Shown: positions 8,570-17,933, counted from the stretch's first letter. The stretch: DNA of 49,777 bases from JAKSCF01 sp028279945 (GCA_028279945.1 JANQMT010000123.1:1-49777), one strand, 5' to 3'. Numbers and translations: made by a program. The notes: generated by a model from the letters alone, not told the origin.

Positions 8570-8820
8570 GCTTATCGAAAAAATACTAGCAAAATGAATA
8601 CAGGTGTATATATATTTGTTTTTTTGTGTTCATTTGGTCAGAAAATTTAGGTGGCAGATGGGTTATAAAAGTCGTGAACAAACAGGACGTTTGTTAGCAG
8701 GTATAAGCCATGGACGGCGGTTTGCCTGCGATTAGACTTTTATAGTTCATATGCCATCAAATTTTCTCCAAATGAATACATTAACAAATATTTATACGCC
8801 TGTATTCATTTTTCGATAGC
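8570..8820. repeat. 251-bp fold-back (MITE-like) element with clover-like centre
   Basis: The two ends form a long imperfect inverted repeat (about 85-100 bases per arm), starting GCTTATCGAAAAA on the left and GCTATCGAAAAA read inward from the right. The inner end is an exact stem ATAAAAGTC (8665-8673) with GACTTTTAT (8735-8743). Two further hairpins sit on top: AACAAAC/GTTTGTT (8677-8683, 8689-8695) with loop AGGAC, and GCAGG/CCTGC (8697-8701, 8725-8729). No coding frame of note. It lies between the nrdG stop and the lpd start, about 50 bases from the latter, so it is also in the lpd leader. A MITE or a structured RNA are the two readings. Confidence 0.8.
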
Positions 8821-8823
8821 GTC

Positions 8824-8845
8824 AAGAGCAGTATCAACTGCTCTT
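8824..8845 (-). terminator. Hairpin overlapping the nrdG stop codon
   Basis: AAGAGCAG pairs with CTGCTCTT over a six-base loop, at the very end of nrdG. There is no good T-run after it on the minus strand because the fold-back element starts at once; it may end transcription or protect the 3' end. Confidence 0.5.
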
Positions 8846-9537
8846 TATCTTATAATCAATTCATGTACCAGCCCTTCAAACGCTTCTTTCATTTCATTCA
8901 ATTCGTCCGGCTTATAAGGTGTAAAACACCTGTCGTTATCTATTATTTCATAAACTTTTCTAAAATTTTGTATACAGTACCGCTTTGCATTTGGAATGAG
9001 TTTTATGATTTCATTTATGTCCTCTTTTGATAGAATCTCTTTTGCAATGGTGGTTCTAAACTCATAATCCATATCCGATACCATAATTTTTTCAATGCTT
9101 TCTTGTATTTCATCAATATTAACATTTGTTCCTGTAATTTCAGAGTATCGCCTAAGTGGTGCTTTCAGGTCCATGGCTATATAATCTATCCATTTATGAT
9201 CCATTAATTGTTTAAGCAGTTTAGGGTTTGTTCCATTGGTATCCAGTTTTACTTTATACCCAAATGATCTAATCTTTTGAATGAACTCGCATAAGCTTTC
9301 ATAAAGCGTTGGCTCGCCTCCGGAGATGCAAACACCATCTAAGTACTTCTTTCTTTTTTCTAAAAATTTAAAAAAGTCTTCTTCCTTTATGCTCATACCT
9401 TTCCTTCTTACAATATCCGGGTTATGGCAGTAACCACAATTAAAGTTACAGCCCCCCAGAAAAATAACCGTACATATATTGGAAGGGTAGTCAATAAAAG
9501 ACGATTTTATCTGTCCTAATATATGGATTGATTTCAT
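8845..9537 (-). CDS. nrdG: Anaerobic ribonucleotide reductase activating protein (radical SAM)
   Basis: Radical SAM activase that places the glycyl radical on NrdD. 230 residues; the 4Fe-4S ligands are C30, C34 and C37 in GGCNFNCGYCHNP, followed by the SAM-contact motif SGGEPTL. The length and the NrdG2-like pattern match activases found in anaerobic Firmicutes. Its ATG overlaps the nrdD stop by four bases (ATGA), so it is translationally coupled to its partner. It is expressed only under anoxia in related systems; here control should come from the nrdD promoter. Confidence 0.95.
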   Translation of the reverse strand: MKSIHILGQIKSSFIDYPSNICTVIFLGGCNFNCGYCHNPDIVRRKGMSIKEEDFFKFLEKRKKYLDGVCISGGEPTLYESLCEFIQKIRSFGYKVKLDTNGTNPKLLKQLMDHKWIDYIAMDLKAPLRRYSEITGTNVNIDEIQESIEKIMVSDMDYEFRTTIAKEILSKEDINEIIKLIPNAKRYCIQNFRKVYEIIDNDRCFTPYKPDELNEMKEAFEGLVHELIIR

Positions 9538-11660
9538 CCTACTTTAATAACACCCGTTTCTATTTTGTTATTTAGGCTTGCTTCTACTGAAAATTCTTTT
9601 CTATCTTTGTATTCTTCCTGCTTTCCTCTATTCCAAGATTGTACGGGTCTGTGGAAGCCTACAACTCTTGTCCACACTTCTGCTTGCTTACCACATTGCG
9701 GGCATTCAAACGCCTCTCCTGAAATATACCCATGGTCTTCACAAATAGAGAAAGTTGGCGTTATCGTAATGTAAGGTATTGCTGAATTTTCCATTGTTTT
9801 TTTGATAAACAGCTTACAGGTTTCAATATCTGTAATTTGCTCTCCTAAAAATCCGTGCAATACGGTTCCACCGGTATATAGGGTTTGTAATGTTTCTTGC
9901 TTTTCAATGGCTTCAAATATATCATCCGTACAGTTAACCGGAAGCTGTGTCGAATTTGTATAATAGGGTTCATCTTGTCCTTGAGTAATAATGCCTGGGT
10001 ATATTTTCTTATCCAATCTGGCAAAACGGTAGCTGGCACCCTCAGCAGGAGCTGCTTCAAGATTCCATAAGCTTCCTGTTTCTTCTTGAAATATTTGAAT
10101 GACTCTGTTCATAAAGTCCATAATTTCAACAGCAAACGCATTACCCTCTTCAGTAGAAATATCTACGCCTAATAAATTTAAGCACGCTTCATTCATACCA
10201 TTTAATCCTATAGTAGAGAAATGGTTTTTAAAATATTCACCGGTTGCATCTTTTACGCCTTGCAAATAGTATTGAGAATATGGATACAATCCGGATTCAA
10301 TATATTGCTCTAAAATTTTTCTCTTGCTTTCACATATCTCTTTTGCTTTTTCCATAAGGTCATGGACTTGACGCTTGAATTCTTCTTTCGTTTTAGCAGA
10401 ATATCCTATACGTCCCATGTTGATGGTCACGACATTAATAGACCCAGTCAAAGGATTGGCACCAAACAGCCCGCCTCCACGTTTTCTCAACTCACGATTG
10501 TCTAATCTCAGTCTGCAGCACATGGATCGAATATCTTCCGGCGCTAAATCAGAATTTAAAAAGTTTGCAAAGTAAGGTGTTCCAAATTTCTTAGTCATTT
10601 CCATAATTTTGTTAACGGATTCTGATTGCCAAGGAAAATCATGTGTAATATTAACCGTTGGTATAGGAAAACTAAACGCACGTCCGGCGCCATCACCTTC
10701 CATCATAACCTCACTGTAAGCGATGTTAAACATATCCATTTCTTTTTGGAAATCACCATAGGTCTTATCCATCATCTCGCCGCCAACAATAGCTGCTTCA
10801 TTTTTTAGGATAGGATGAGGTGTAATGTCTAATGTTATATTGGTAAAAGGTGTCTGAAAACCTACTCTGGTAGGCACGTTCAAATTGTAAACAAATCTTT
10901 GAACTGCTTTTTTCACTTGTTTATAGTCCAACTCATCATAATATATAAAGGGAGCTAAATAAGTATCTACACTTGAAATGGCTTGTGCACCTGCTGATTC
11001 TCCTTGCAATGTATAAAGCAAATTGGCAATTTGCATCAATGCAGATTCAAAATGTTTCGGGGGTTTTGATTCGATCTTGCCTTTCGCGCCTCTGAAACCA
11101 TTGGTTAAGAAAGCTTGTAAATCCCAACCACAGCAATAAGGCGCCAATAAACCTAAGTCATGAATGTGTAAATCGCCTTTAATATGAGCATCTCTTAAAT
11201 CTTTTTTGTATATTTTATTCAACCAATATTTCTTCGTGATACTTTCAACGATATGGTTATTTAATCCTTGAAGTGAAAAACCCATATTGGCATTTTCATT
11301 AACCCGCCAGTCTTCTAAGGATACATACTCTTCAATCATTTTCTCTGCATCCATAAATAGGTTTTTAACCTCTCTCATTTCCTGACGCCTTTTTCTATAG
11401 ATAATGTAGGCTTTTGATGTCTTTGCGTGGCCTTCTTCTATTAGAACTTTTTCCACTATATCTTGTACATCCTCAACAGATGGTATACTGGCATTAAATG
11501 TTTCTTGTAGAATTTCTTCCACAGAATTTGCCAGGCGCTGTGACTGCATTTCATCTTGTCCTCCCACAGCTTTTGCTGCTGCAAAAATAGCACCTTTGAT
11601 CTTATTAACGTCAAAATCAACAATTTCCCCGGTTCTTTTTTGAATTTTGGTTACTGCCAT
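9534..11660 (-). CDS. nrdD: Anaerobic (class III) ribonucleoside-triphosphate reductase
   Basis: Glycyl-radical enzyme making dNTPs without oxygen. 708 residues from the ATG at 11660, preferred over the ATG three codons earlier because AGGGAG lies at proper spacing. Order: N-terminal ATP-cone (about 1-90), ten-stranded barrel, the active-site Cys pair near 381-382 in MCCRLRLD, a C-terminal zinc site (CEDHGY ... CPQCG, with His in place of the second Cys), and the glycyl radical loop RVVGF with Gly at about 668. All key parts are present, so it should be active. It forms an operon with nrdG. Confidence 0.96.
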   Translation of the reverse strand: MAVTKIQKRTGEIVDFDVNKIKGAIFAAAKAVGGQDEMQSQRLANSVEEILQETFNASIPSVEDVQDIVEKVLIEEGHAKTSKAYIIYRKRRQEMREVKNLFMDAEKMIEEYVSLEDWRVNENANMGFSLQGLNNHIVESITKKYWLNKIYKKDLRDAHIKGDLHIHDLGLLAPYCCGWDLQAFLTNGFRGAKGKIESKPPKHFESALMQIANLLYTLQGESAGAQAISSVDTYLAPFIYYDELDYKQVKKAVQRFVYNLNVPTRVGFQTPFTNITLDITPHPILKNEAAIVGGEMMDKTYGDFQKEMDMFNIAYSEVMMEGDGAGRAFSFPIPTVNITHDFPWQSESVNKIMEMTKKFGTPYFANFLNSDLAPEDIRSMCCRLRLDNRELRKRGGGLFGANPLTGSINVVTINMGRIGYSAKTKEEFKRQVHDLMEKAKEICESKRKILEQYIESGLYPYSQYYLQGVKDATGEYFKNHFSTIGLNGMNEACLNLLGVDISTEEGNAFAVEIMDFMNRVIQIFQEETGSLWNLEAAPAEGASYRFARLDKKIYPGIITQGQDEPYYTNSTQLPVNCTDDIFEAIEKQETLQTLYTGGTVLHGFLGEQITDIETCKLFIKKTMENSAIPYITITPTFSICEDHGYISGEAFECPQCGKQAEVWTRVVGFHRPVQSWNRGKQEEYKDRKEFSVEASLNNKIETGVIKVG

Positions 11661-11695
11661 AATCCACACTCCCTTGTGATATTCTTTTTAAAACG

Positions 11696-11736
11696 ATACA
11701 ATATATAGTATAGCACTTAGCAATCCCAGATTACAA
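11696..11736 (-). promoter_or_regulatory. nrdD promoter with NrdR-like box over the -10
   Basis: Minus strand: TTGTAA (11731-11736), 18-base spacer, TATACT (11707-11712). Overlapping the -10 is a core ACAATATATAGT match (box about 11696-11711) to the NrdR consensus CWATATATWGT. NrdR represses ribonucleotide reductase genes when dATP is high. Usually two boxes occur about 31 bases apart; I see only one. Confidence 0.6.
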
Positions 11737-11821
11737 GGATGAATTCATGTAATATCCCAATATAGTAAGACCTTTTTCTTCATGTATCTCCTTTTTTCTC
11801 TTTATTTCGAAAATTTTAATG

Positions 11822-11858
11822 AAAAAAATCATAAGAGCCGACCAAAAGCCAGCTCTTA
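11822..11858 (-). terminator. Terminator after the aldolase/dehydrogenase remnant operon
   Basis: TAAGAGC (11832-11838) pairs with GCTCTTA (11852-11858), with partial inner pairing. On the minus strand it is followed by seven T. It closes the salvage operon about 130 bases beyond the last remnant. The 11670-11985 gap otherwise holds only the nrdD promoter. Confidence 0.75.
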
Positions 11859-11985
11859 AAATCATTTATATTTATCTCTCTCTAACCAATATTTAATTTT
11901 AGTTTGCTAAATTCATATCTATATATTGTATATACTTACTTTATTATATTTTCGACATATAATCAAGCATATTTAAATATTTTGT

Positions 11986-12487
11986 CTAATAAGCTTCATT
12001 CAAAATTTTTAACATACCTTCCATATCTATCTTTACTGGATTGGTATTACTACAGGGGTCTTTTAGTGCATTCGTTGCTATTAGCTCAAAGTCGGTGTGT
12101 TTGATGCCTAATTCTTTAGCAATTTCACCAAATCTTGATCCTTCCATTTGCTGCCCATTAAATTTAATGACATAGGGCAGTAATACTGCATTACATACAC
12201 GATGAGGCAGGTTGTATATACCGCCTAATTGATGTGCAATAGCATGTACATTGCCAACTAGGCATTTGAATTTTAATGAATCAGTTTTATGGCTTTTAAA
12301 GCACAGGCATCTGTTACCGAACTACTATTGCTTGAAACATAAGCTTCGATGGCATGGGTCAGTGCATCCATACCAGTAGCTGCTGTTAATGTTTTAGGTA
12401 AAGTCACCATAGTTGTAGGGTCATTGACGGCTATCCACGGTATCATCTTTTTATCAATAATCGCCATCTTGGTCCACTTGGCAAGGT
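11986..12487 (-). pseudogene. Decayed iron-containing alcohol dehydrogenase (lactaldehyde-reductase-like)
   Basis: Two frame-shifted fragments of an iron ADH. Fragment one (about 12487-12273) has IIDKKMIPWIAVNDP, GMDALTHAIEAY and ends at a stop after ALKAIKLI. Fragment two (about 12263-11986, another frame) resumes with VHAIAHQLGG and NLPHRVCNAVLLP, then jumps to TNALKDPC. Compared with a remembered full-length family member, about the first 150 residues, some 35-40 residues between the fragments and some 40-45 before the C-terminus are missing. Metal-site Asp and His residues survive in pieces and the usual LPHG reads LPHR. Its place after the aldolase fits a reductase for lactaldehyde or 2-methylthioacetaldehyde. 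It cannot be functional. Confidence 0.9.
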
Positions 12488-13152
12488 GGAACACCTCCGC
12501 TTTGAATACCAATTTTGTTTCTTATATTAATTAGTTCTTTAACTTGGCTGCAATTAAATTCCTTAGGAGAACCAATTTGGTTTAAATTGTAAAGAATCTT
12601 ACAATAATGTTCTACAGTTTCCATTCTAAAAAAGGCTTGTTTTAAATCTTCTCCCCAAGTTAGTAACCCATGATTTGCTAAGAGAACCGCATTATAATCT
12701 TTAACAAATGGTTTAATGGAATCTGGAACTTCGTCTGTCCCCGGTAAGGCATATTCTGATATAGGTACAACACCTAAATTCACAACTGCTTCGGCAAGAA
12801 TTGGACGGTCTAAGGGAATCCTTGCAACCGCAAAGGCGGTTGCGAGGGGAGGGTGGGCATGAACAACCGCCTTTACTTGCGGATTTAGCTTATAAACCTG
12901 CAGATGCATCTTAACTTCAGAAGATGGCCGCAAATTTTTTGAAATAACGGTTCCATCTAAATTCATTTTAACTTGATTTTCAGGTGTCATATCCCCTTTG
13001 CTAACACCTGTAGGAGTTACGAGAATTTGATGATCGTTTATTTTTACTGAGATATTCCCATCATTTGCAGCGACAAATTCTTTATCGTACATCTTTTTAC
13101 CAACGGTGCATATATCTCTTCTGATTTTGGGCTCATTAACATTAGAAATCAT
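12454..13152 (-). CDS. Class II aldolase (methylthioribulose-/5-deoxyribulose-1-phosphate aldolase-like)
   Basis: Zinc aldolase of the fuculose-phosphate aldolase family, 232 residues. In this context it should split methylthioribulose 1-phosphate or 5-deoxyribulose 1-phosphate into DHAP and an aldehyde. Seen: GNIS (32-35), TPTG (46-49), catalytic E79 in SSE, zinc ligands H98 and H100 in VHAHPP, and H161 in ANHGLL. It starts 14 bases after the isomerase stop. The last seven residues (VDQDGDY) come from DNA that, in another frame, encodes KWTKMAIID of the neighbouring dehydrogenase remnant, so a deletion joined the aldolase end to the middle of that gene. The catalytic core looks intact. Fuculose-phosphate aldolase is the alternative, less likely next to mtnA/mtnK. 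Confidence 0.85.
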   Translation of the reverse strand: MISNVNEPKIRRDICTVGKKMYDKEFVAANDGNISVKINDHQILVTPTGVSKGDMTPENQVKMNLDGTVISKNLRPSSEVKMHLQVYKLNPQVKAVVHAHPPLATAFAVARIPLDRPILAEAVVNLGVVPISEYALPGTDEVPDSIKPFVKDYNAVLLANHGLLTWGEDLKQAFFRMETVEHYCKILYNLNQIGSPKEFNCSQVKELINIRNKIGIQSGGVPPCQVDQDGDY

Positions 13153-13166
13153 ATTCTCTTCTCCTC

Positions 13167-14213
13167 CTATTCAAATAGTTTTTTTATGTTTTCTGTATAA
13201 GGAGGCTTTACAATACCTTTTTCAGTAATTATTGCTGTTATATATTTAGCATCTGTCACATCAAATGCTGGATTATACGCTTTAACCCCCTCAGGCGCTG
13301 TTCTTTTACCAAACCCATTGCCAATCTCTTCTTCATCACGGAGTTCAATCTCAATATCATCACCAGTAGGTGTATCTAAGTCAATAGTAGAAGTTGGGCC
13401 AAGAACATACATTGGAATGTTGTATTCTTTAGCCAAAATAGCTACTCCGGAAGTTCCTATTTTATTTGCCGTATCACCATTGGCTGCAACTCTGTCACAT
13501 CCAACTAATACGGCATCAACCTTGCCTTCTTTCATGACAATAGATGCCATATTATCGCATATCACAGTAACATCTATCCCAGCTTTATACAACTCATACG
13601 CCGTTAGCCTTGAACCTTGTAATAGCGGTCTTGTTTCATTCGCATAAACTTTAAAGTTATAGCCCTTCTCATCCCCTAAATACATAGGTGCTAGTGCAGT
13701 ACCATAACCAGATGTTGCAATGCCGCCGGCATTACAATGTGTTAGTAACCCCATACCTGGTTTTAACAGTGATAATCCGTATTGTCCTATTGCCATTCCC
13801 ATTGCTTGATCTTCTCTCAATATCTCTTCACTTTCATCCAGCAATGCTTTTTTAATTTCTTCAACTGTTTTAGATTCTTCTTTCTCAAATCTTTTTGTCA
13901 TTCTATCAAGGGCCCAAAACAAATTAACTGCTGTAGGTCTTGATGTTGCCAAGTAATCTCTAATCTCTTCAAATTCTTTTTTAAATTCAGAAACGGTTTC
14001 AGCTTGAGATTTCAAGCTACAAACATAGAGACCAAATCCCGCTGCAACACCGATGGCAGGAGCACCTCTGACTCTTAATTTTTTGATTGCTTCCCAAATA
14101 TCTTTCGGGTCATCTAATTCAATAGATACTTCTTCATTTGGTAATAAAGTCTGATCTATAAGTACGAGTTTGTCTTTTGTTTCATTTAATTTAGCGGGTA
14201 TTACAGTCATCAT
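13167..14213 (-). CDS. mtnA: S-methyl-5-thioribose-1-phosphate isomerase family (MtnA)
   Basis: Converts methylthioribose 1-phosphate (or, in homologous systems, 5-deoxyribose 1-phosphate) to the ribulose form. 348 residues, normal for the family. Seen: RGAPAIG (49-55), catalytic C160 in THCNAGGIATSGYGTAL, catalytic D240 in VGCDRVAANGD, then NKIGT. Start: two ATG in a row; the first overlaps the kinase stop (TAATG), so the two are coupled. Related eIF2B-like ribose-1,5-bisphosphate isomerases lack this context. Confidence 0.93.
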   Translation of the reverse strand: MMTVIPAKLNETKDKLVLIDQTLLPNEEVSIELDDPKDIWEAIKKLRVRGAPAIGVAAGFGLYVCSLKSQAETVSEFKKEFEEIRDYLATSRPTAVNLFWALDRMTKRFEKEESKTVEEIKKALLDESEEILREDQAMGMAIGQYGLSLLKPGMGLLTHCNAGGIATSGYGTALAPMYLGDEKGYNFKVYANETRPLLQGSRLTAYELYKAGIDVTVICDNMASIVMKEGKVDAVLVGCDRVAANGDTANKIGTSGVAILAKEYNIPMYVLGPTSTIDLDTPTGDDIEIELRDEEEIGNGFGKRTAPEGVKAYNPAFDVTDAKYITAIITEKGIVKPPYTENIKKLFE

Positions 14214-15430
14214 TATATTTCACCTTCTTTACATTTTTTAACTAGTTTGACATAATCGTGTCCTGTAACAAAAGATTTTCTATTTTTAATCAATTCTTTT
14301 GCCAATAAAATATTATTTTTCTTTGCAGCTTCTCTTTTTTCATCATTAGGTATACTGTCCAGATCTTTTACATGAGCAAATCCAACTGTTCTTCTTATCA
14401 TTTCGCATCCAGCAACGCCAGCAGTATTAATGATAACCTCATCGATATACCACTCTTTAAAGCCCGGTATTTTAGCCATCTCATCTGTAACCACTTCATC
14501 CCAAAGTCTTAAACTCTTTTCTCTGAACAAATCAATTACTTCACCCATTGTCGTCAATAAATAACTCATATGCTTTTCTTTGATTTCTTCATTTTCCACT
14601 ATTGCGTCCGTAGACAGATAGTTCATGATTAAATTCGCAATTAATGCACCAATATCATATGCCATAGGTCCATAGAATGCAAATTCAGGATCAATGACTT
14701 TTGTATCTTTCTGATTGACAAAAATACTACCTGTATGTAAGTCACCATGCAATAACGCCTGTGCATTATTCATAAAGTCAAATTTCAGTTTCCCAACCTC
14801 AAGCCTTAATTCATCGTCTTCCACTAGTTCTTTTTGATGAAAGTCCACCAAAAAATCTTCCATGCTATTTCGATAGCCTACATGCACCGGTTCTGTATAA
14901 ACAAGTTCCTCTGTTATCTTGCAAAGCTCGGGATTAATAAAATCCTTAACGTACGCTTTCTTTTCCTCATGATCCATTACAACATCAGAAGTTAATAATA
15001 GGGTTTTGACTAAGAAATCTGTAATCTGCTCTGAAAAGTTAGGATAAGTTTCTAAATTCAATAAACCATATCGCATAATAATATAATCATGTAAATCTTC
15101 CATAACCATACAATACATTTCATTATCAAATAAATAGACTTCCGGTACTAAGCCGTCTGTTAATTCAAACTCAATCTTTAGAATCTTAGTTTCAATTGCA
15201 CCACGCCCTACGTCTAGCGGCCAATCGCTACCTGCAGCCCTTACATAAGGTAACGCTTGTTTCACAATAATACTCTTATTGTTTTTGATATCTTTAATTC
15301 TAAAAACTAAATTTAAGTTGCCATCTCCAATTTCATTACACTGGTATTCTGCATCATCGGAAAAGTAGCTAAGTTTTGCATTAACATATTCGATAACTGT
15401 AGCTTCAGTTAATTCATAGTATTTACCCAT
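14213..15430 (-). CDS. mtnK: 5-methylthioribose kinase family (MtnK)
   Basis: Phosphorylates C1 of methylthioribose, or of 5-deoxyribose in the related pathway. 405 residues. Seen: GDGNLNLVF glycine loop (36-44), K57 in IIVKQALPYVR, the Brenner-type HGDLHTGSIF (228-237) and IDPEF metal site (246-250). The VKQALPYVR and DGNLNLVF signatures are typical of MtnK within the aminoglycoside-phosphotransferase-like fold. It begins seven bases after the permease stop behind a GGAG site and overlaps mtnA. Confidence 0.93.
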   Translation of the reverse strand: MGKYYELTEATVIEYVNAKLSYFSDDAEYQCNEIGDGNLNLVFRIKDIKNNKSIIVKQALPYVRAAGSDWPLDVGRGAIETKILKIEFELTDGLVPEVYLFDNEMYCMVMEDLHDYIIMRYGLLNLETYPNFSEQITDFLVKTLLLTSDVVMDHEEKKAYVKDFINPELCKITEELVYTEPVHVGYRNSMEDFLVDFHQKELVEDDELRLEVGKLKFDFMNNAQALLHGDLHTGSIFVNQKDTKVIDPEFAFYGPMAYDIGALIANLIMNYLSTDAIVENEEIKEKHMSYLLTTMGEVIDLFREKSLRLWDEVVTDEMAKIPGFKEWYIDEVIINTAGVAGCEMIRRTVGFAHVKDLDSIPNDEKREAAKKNNILLAKELIKNRKSFVTGHDYVKLVKKCKEGEI

Positions 15431-15436
15431 AATACA

Positions 15437-16438
15437 TTACTCCTTCCGTTTGTAATAGGTTAGGCTTAAAGCTAATATGAGCACAATACCTTTGACTATG
15501 TCCTGAGAATAATAAGGAAAGTCCATCATAATTAAGCCATTTAATAAAACACCCATTAGCAAAGCACCTAACAGTGTCCCAAATGCATTAGGTTTTCCAA
15601 TTCCTAAAACAGAAAAACCAATATATGCAGCTGCTACAGCATCCATTAGATAAGCTGCTCCTGCATTAACTTCTCCAGAGCCTAGTCTTGACCCAAGTAC
15701 AAGTCCTCCTAGTGCTGCAATAAATCCTGATAATATATATGCTATCAATTTATATTTATTAACATGAATGCCTGATAATTTTGCTGCTTCTTCATTACCA
15801 CCTATCATATATAAATATCTTCCATATTTCGTTTGGTTTAAAAAAATATGTGCTATAGCAGCGACGCTGAGCATAATAATAACCGGTACAGGCAATCCTA
15901 ATAATTTTCCTTGCCCAATGTATAAAAATATATCACTCATCATGCCTGGTGCTATACCGCCATTGTCTGGTAACGGCATAAAATTATAGATTGCTGAGCC
16001 ATCTTGAAAAGTAATAGAAATACCTGTTAGTAAGAACATCATTGAAAGGGTAGTTAACATATCGGATATTCTCATTTTAATAATTAAGAATGCATTGATA
16101 CATCCTATGATAATCCCGACAAGAAGCGGCACTAATATTGCAAGAACTGGACTCATCTCCCAAATAACCATTATCTTTGCTGCAATAACGGATGCAAATC
16201 CGGCAGTTGCTCCAACAGACAGGTCCAAACCAGCAACAGTAAGCGACATGGTGATTGCTAAGCCGATAAGTGCCACGATAGACACGGATCGAAAGATATT
16301 TGTCATGTTATTGAAATTCATAAAATTTTCAAGTGTCACTGTAAAAAATAAAACTGCAATCAAAGTTACGATGATCGTTCCGTATTTGTATAAAAATTTA
16401 AATAAATCCATTTTATTTTCTTTAGTTTTAACAGACAT
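15437..16438 (-). CDS. RbsC-type sugar ABC transporter permease
   Basis: Inner-membrane permease of the ribose/branched-chain class, 333 residues with 8 to 10 hydrophobic segments starting near 17. Seen: GLDLSVGATAG and the IAALGGLVLGSRLGSG loop typical of RbsC-like permeases. It overlaps the ATPase gene by 11 bases and is followed by the MtnK kinase. The cargo is inferred from the downstream enzymes: methylthioribose, 5-deoxyribose or a close relative. Confidence 0.9.
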   Translation of the reverse strand: MSVKTKENKMDLFKFLYKYGTIIVTLIAVLFFTVTLENFMNFNNMTNIFRSVSIVALIGLAITMSLTVAGLDLSVGATAGFASVIAAKIMVIWEMSPVLAILVPLLVGIIIGCINAFLIIKMRISDMLTTLSMMFLLTGISITFQDGSAIYNFMPLPDNGGIAPGMMSDIFLYIGQGKLLGLPVPVIIMLSVAAIAHIFLNQTKYGRYLYMIGGNEEAAKLSGIHVNKYKLIAYILSGFIAALGGLVLGSRLGSGEVNAGAAYLMDAVAAAYIGFSVLGIGKPNAFGTLLGALLMGVLLNGLIMMDFPYYSQDIVKGIVLILALSLTYYKRKE

Positions 16439-17933
16439 TTAACCCACCTCCAGCAGAATAATATAGTAGTTCTTCCTCTGTTGTTTCTTTAGTAATGAGT
16501 TCTTTTGCTATGGTACCGTTGTACATAACATAGACTCTATCTGTCAGCCCTAGTATTTCACTGAATTCACAGGATGCATAAATAATCCCTTTGCCTTGTT
16601 GGACTAATCCACCAATGAGTTCATATATTTCTGCCTTTGACCCAACATCAATCCCTTTGGTTGGTTCATCAAAAATAAATATATCTACATCTGATAAAAG
16701 CCATTTGCCAATAGCTACTTTTTGTTGATTCCCACCACTTAAATTTGCAACTAGCTGCTTTTCGTTTGGTGTTTTCACATTAACTTTAGAAATACTGTCA
16801 AGAGCTACTTTTTTTATTTTTCTTTTATTCATAAATATATTTTTGCAATACTTGTTCAAAGTCGGCAGCGTTATATTGGTTTCTATCGACTCATGAACTA
16901 AAATACCTTCTTTTCTTCTTTCTTCCGGTACTAACGCGATCCCTTCTTTAAAAGCTTCTGAAGGTATTTTAGGTAAGATTTTCTTACCGCCAATTACCAT
17001 TTCACCTTCTGAAATGTTACCTTCTCCAAAAAGAAGCTTACACAATTCGGTCTTACCCCCTCCTACAAGTCCGGCTAGTCCAACAATTTCTCCTGTCTTA
17101 ATATTCAAATTAATATTATGAATACCCCATGAACCTGAAAGATCCTCTACTTCTAAAATTGCGTCTCCAATAGTTGTTTCTGCTTTTGGATAGGAATTTT
17201 CCAATTTTCTTCCCAGCATTTTCTCTACAACACTATCTAGCGTCATGTGTTCTGTATCGTATGTACCAACATATTTCCCATCTTTTAGTACAGTTATTTT
17301 CTCACAAATTTTAAAAACTTCATCTAATCTGTGTGATATAAAAACAACGCTTACGCCGTCTTTTTTTAATTTATTCACAATCTCAAATAGTTTTTCTGTT
17401 TCCTCAACACTTAATGGCGCTGTTGGCTCATCAAGAATCAAATATTTTACATTTTGTAAAACCGCACGGGCAATTAAAACCATTTGTTTTTGTGAAAGGG
17501 TTATTTCACTTACCAATTGATTGACATTAATATCTATGCCAAGCTTTTCTATTTCTTTTTTTGCATTTGCCTTAATCTCTTTCCAGTTCATAAAAACATC
17601 TTTTTTTTCACTAATAATGTGGTCCATTAAAATATTTTCTGCTACAGTTAGATGCGGAACAAGAGCTGTATCAACTTCTTGATAAACGATGACTATACCG
17701 TTTTCTTTTGCATCAATTGGGTTATTTATAGAAATCTTATTGTCCCCGATAAGTATATCCCCTTCATAATCTCCATATGCACCTGCTAATATTTTCATTA
17801 AAGTACTCTTACCTGCTCCATTGGCTCCAATTAATGCATGGACTTCTCCCGCATCAATCTCAAAGTGGACATCATCTAAAGCAGTTACCCCTGGAAAGGT
17901 CTTGGTTATGCCTTTCATCTTTAATTTATCCAT
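16428..17933 (-). CDS. RbsA-type sugar ABC transporter ATPase (two domains)
   Basis: Double ATP-binding subunit, 501 residues from ATG at 17933. This start is preferred because TGAGG sits nine bases before it; a longer frame reaches 18002 without a fitting RBS. First domain: Walker A GANGAGKST, signature degenerate (ITLSQKQ), Walker B LILDEPTAPL. Second domain: GLVGGGKTELC in place of a standard Walker A, signature LSGGNQQK, FIFDEPTKGIDVG. This asymmetry is normal for the RbsA family. An intercistronic hairpin separates it from the binding protein gene. Confidence 0.93.
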   Translation of the reverse strand: MDKLKMKGITKTFPGVTALDDVHFEIDAGEVHALIGANGAGKSTLMKILAGAYGDYEGDILIGDNKISINNPIDAKENGIVIVYQEVDTALVPHLTVAENILMDHIISEKKDVFMNWKEIKANAKKEIEKLGIDINVNQLVSEITLSQKQMVLIARAVLQNVKYLILDEPTAPLSVEETEKLFEIVNKLKKDGVSVVFISHRLDEVFKICEKITVLKDGKYVGTYDTEHMTLDSVVEKMLGRKLENSYPKAETTIGDAILEVEDLSGSWGIHNINLNIKTGEIVGLAGLVGGGKTELCKLLFGEGNISEGEMVIGGKKILPKIPSEAFKEGIALVPEERRKEGILVHESIETNITLPTLNKYCKNIFMNKRKIKKVALDSISKVNVKTPNEKQLVANLSGGNQQKVAIGKWLLSDVDIFIFDEPTKGIDVGSKAEIYELIGGLVQQGKGIIYASCEFSEILGLTDRVYVMYNGTIAKELITKETTEEELLYYSAGGGLNVC

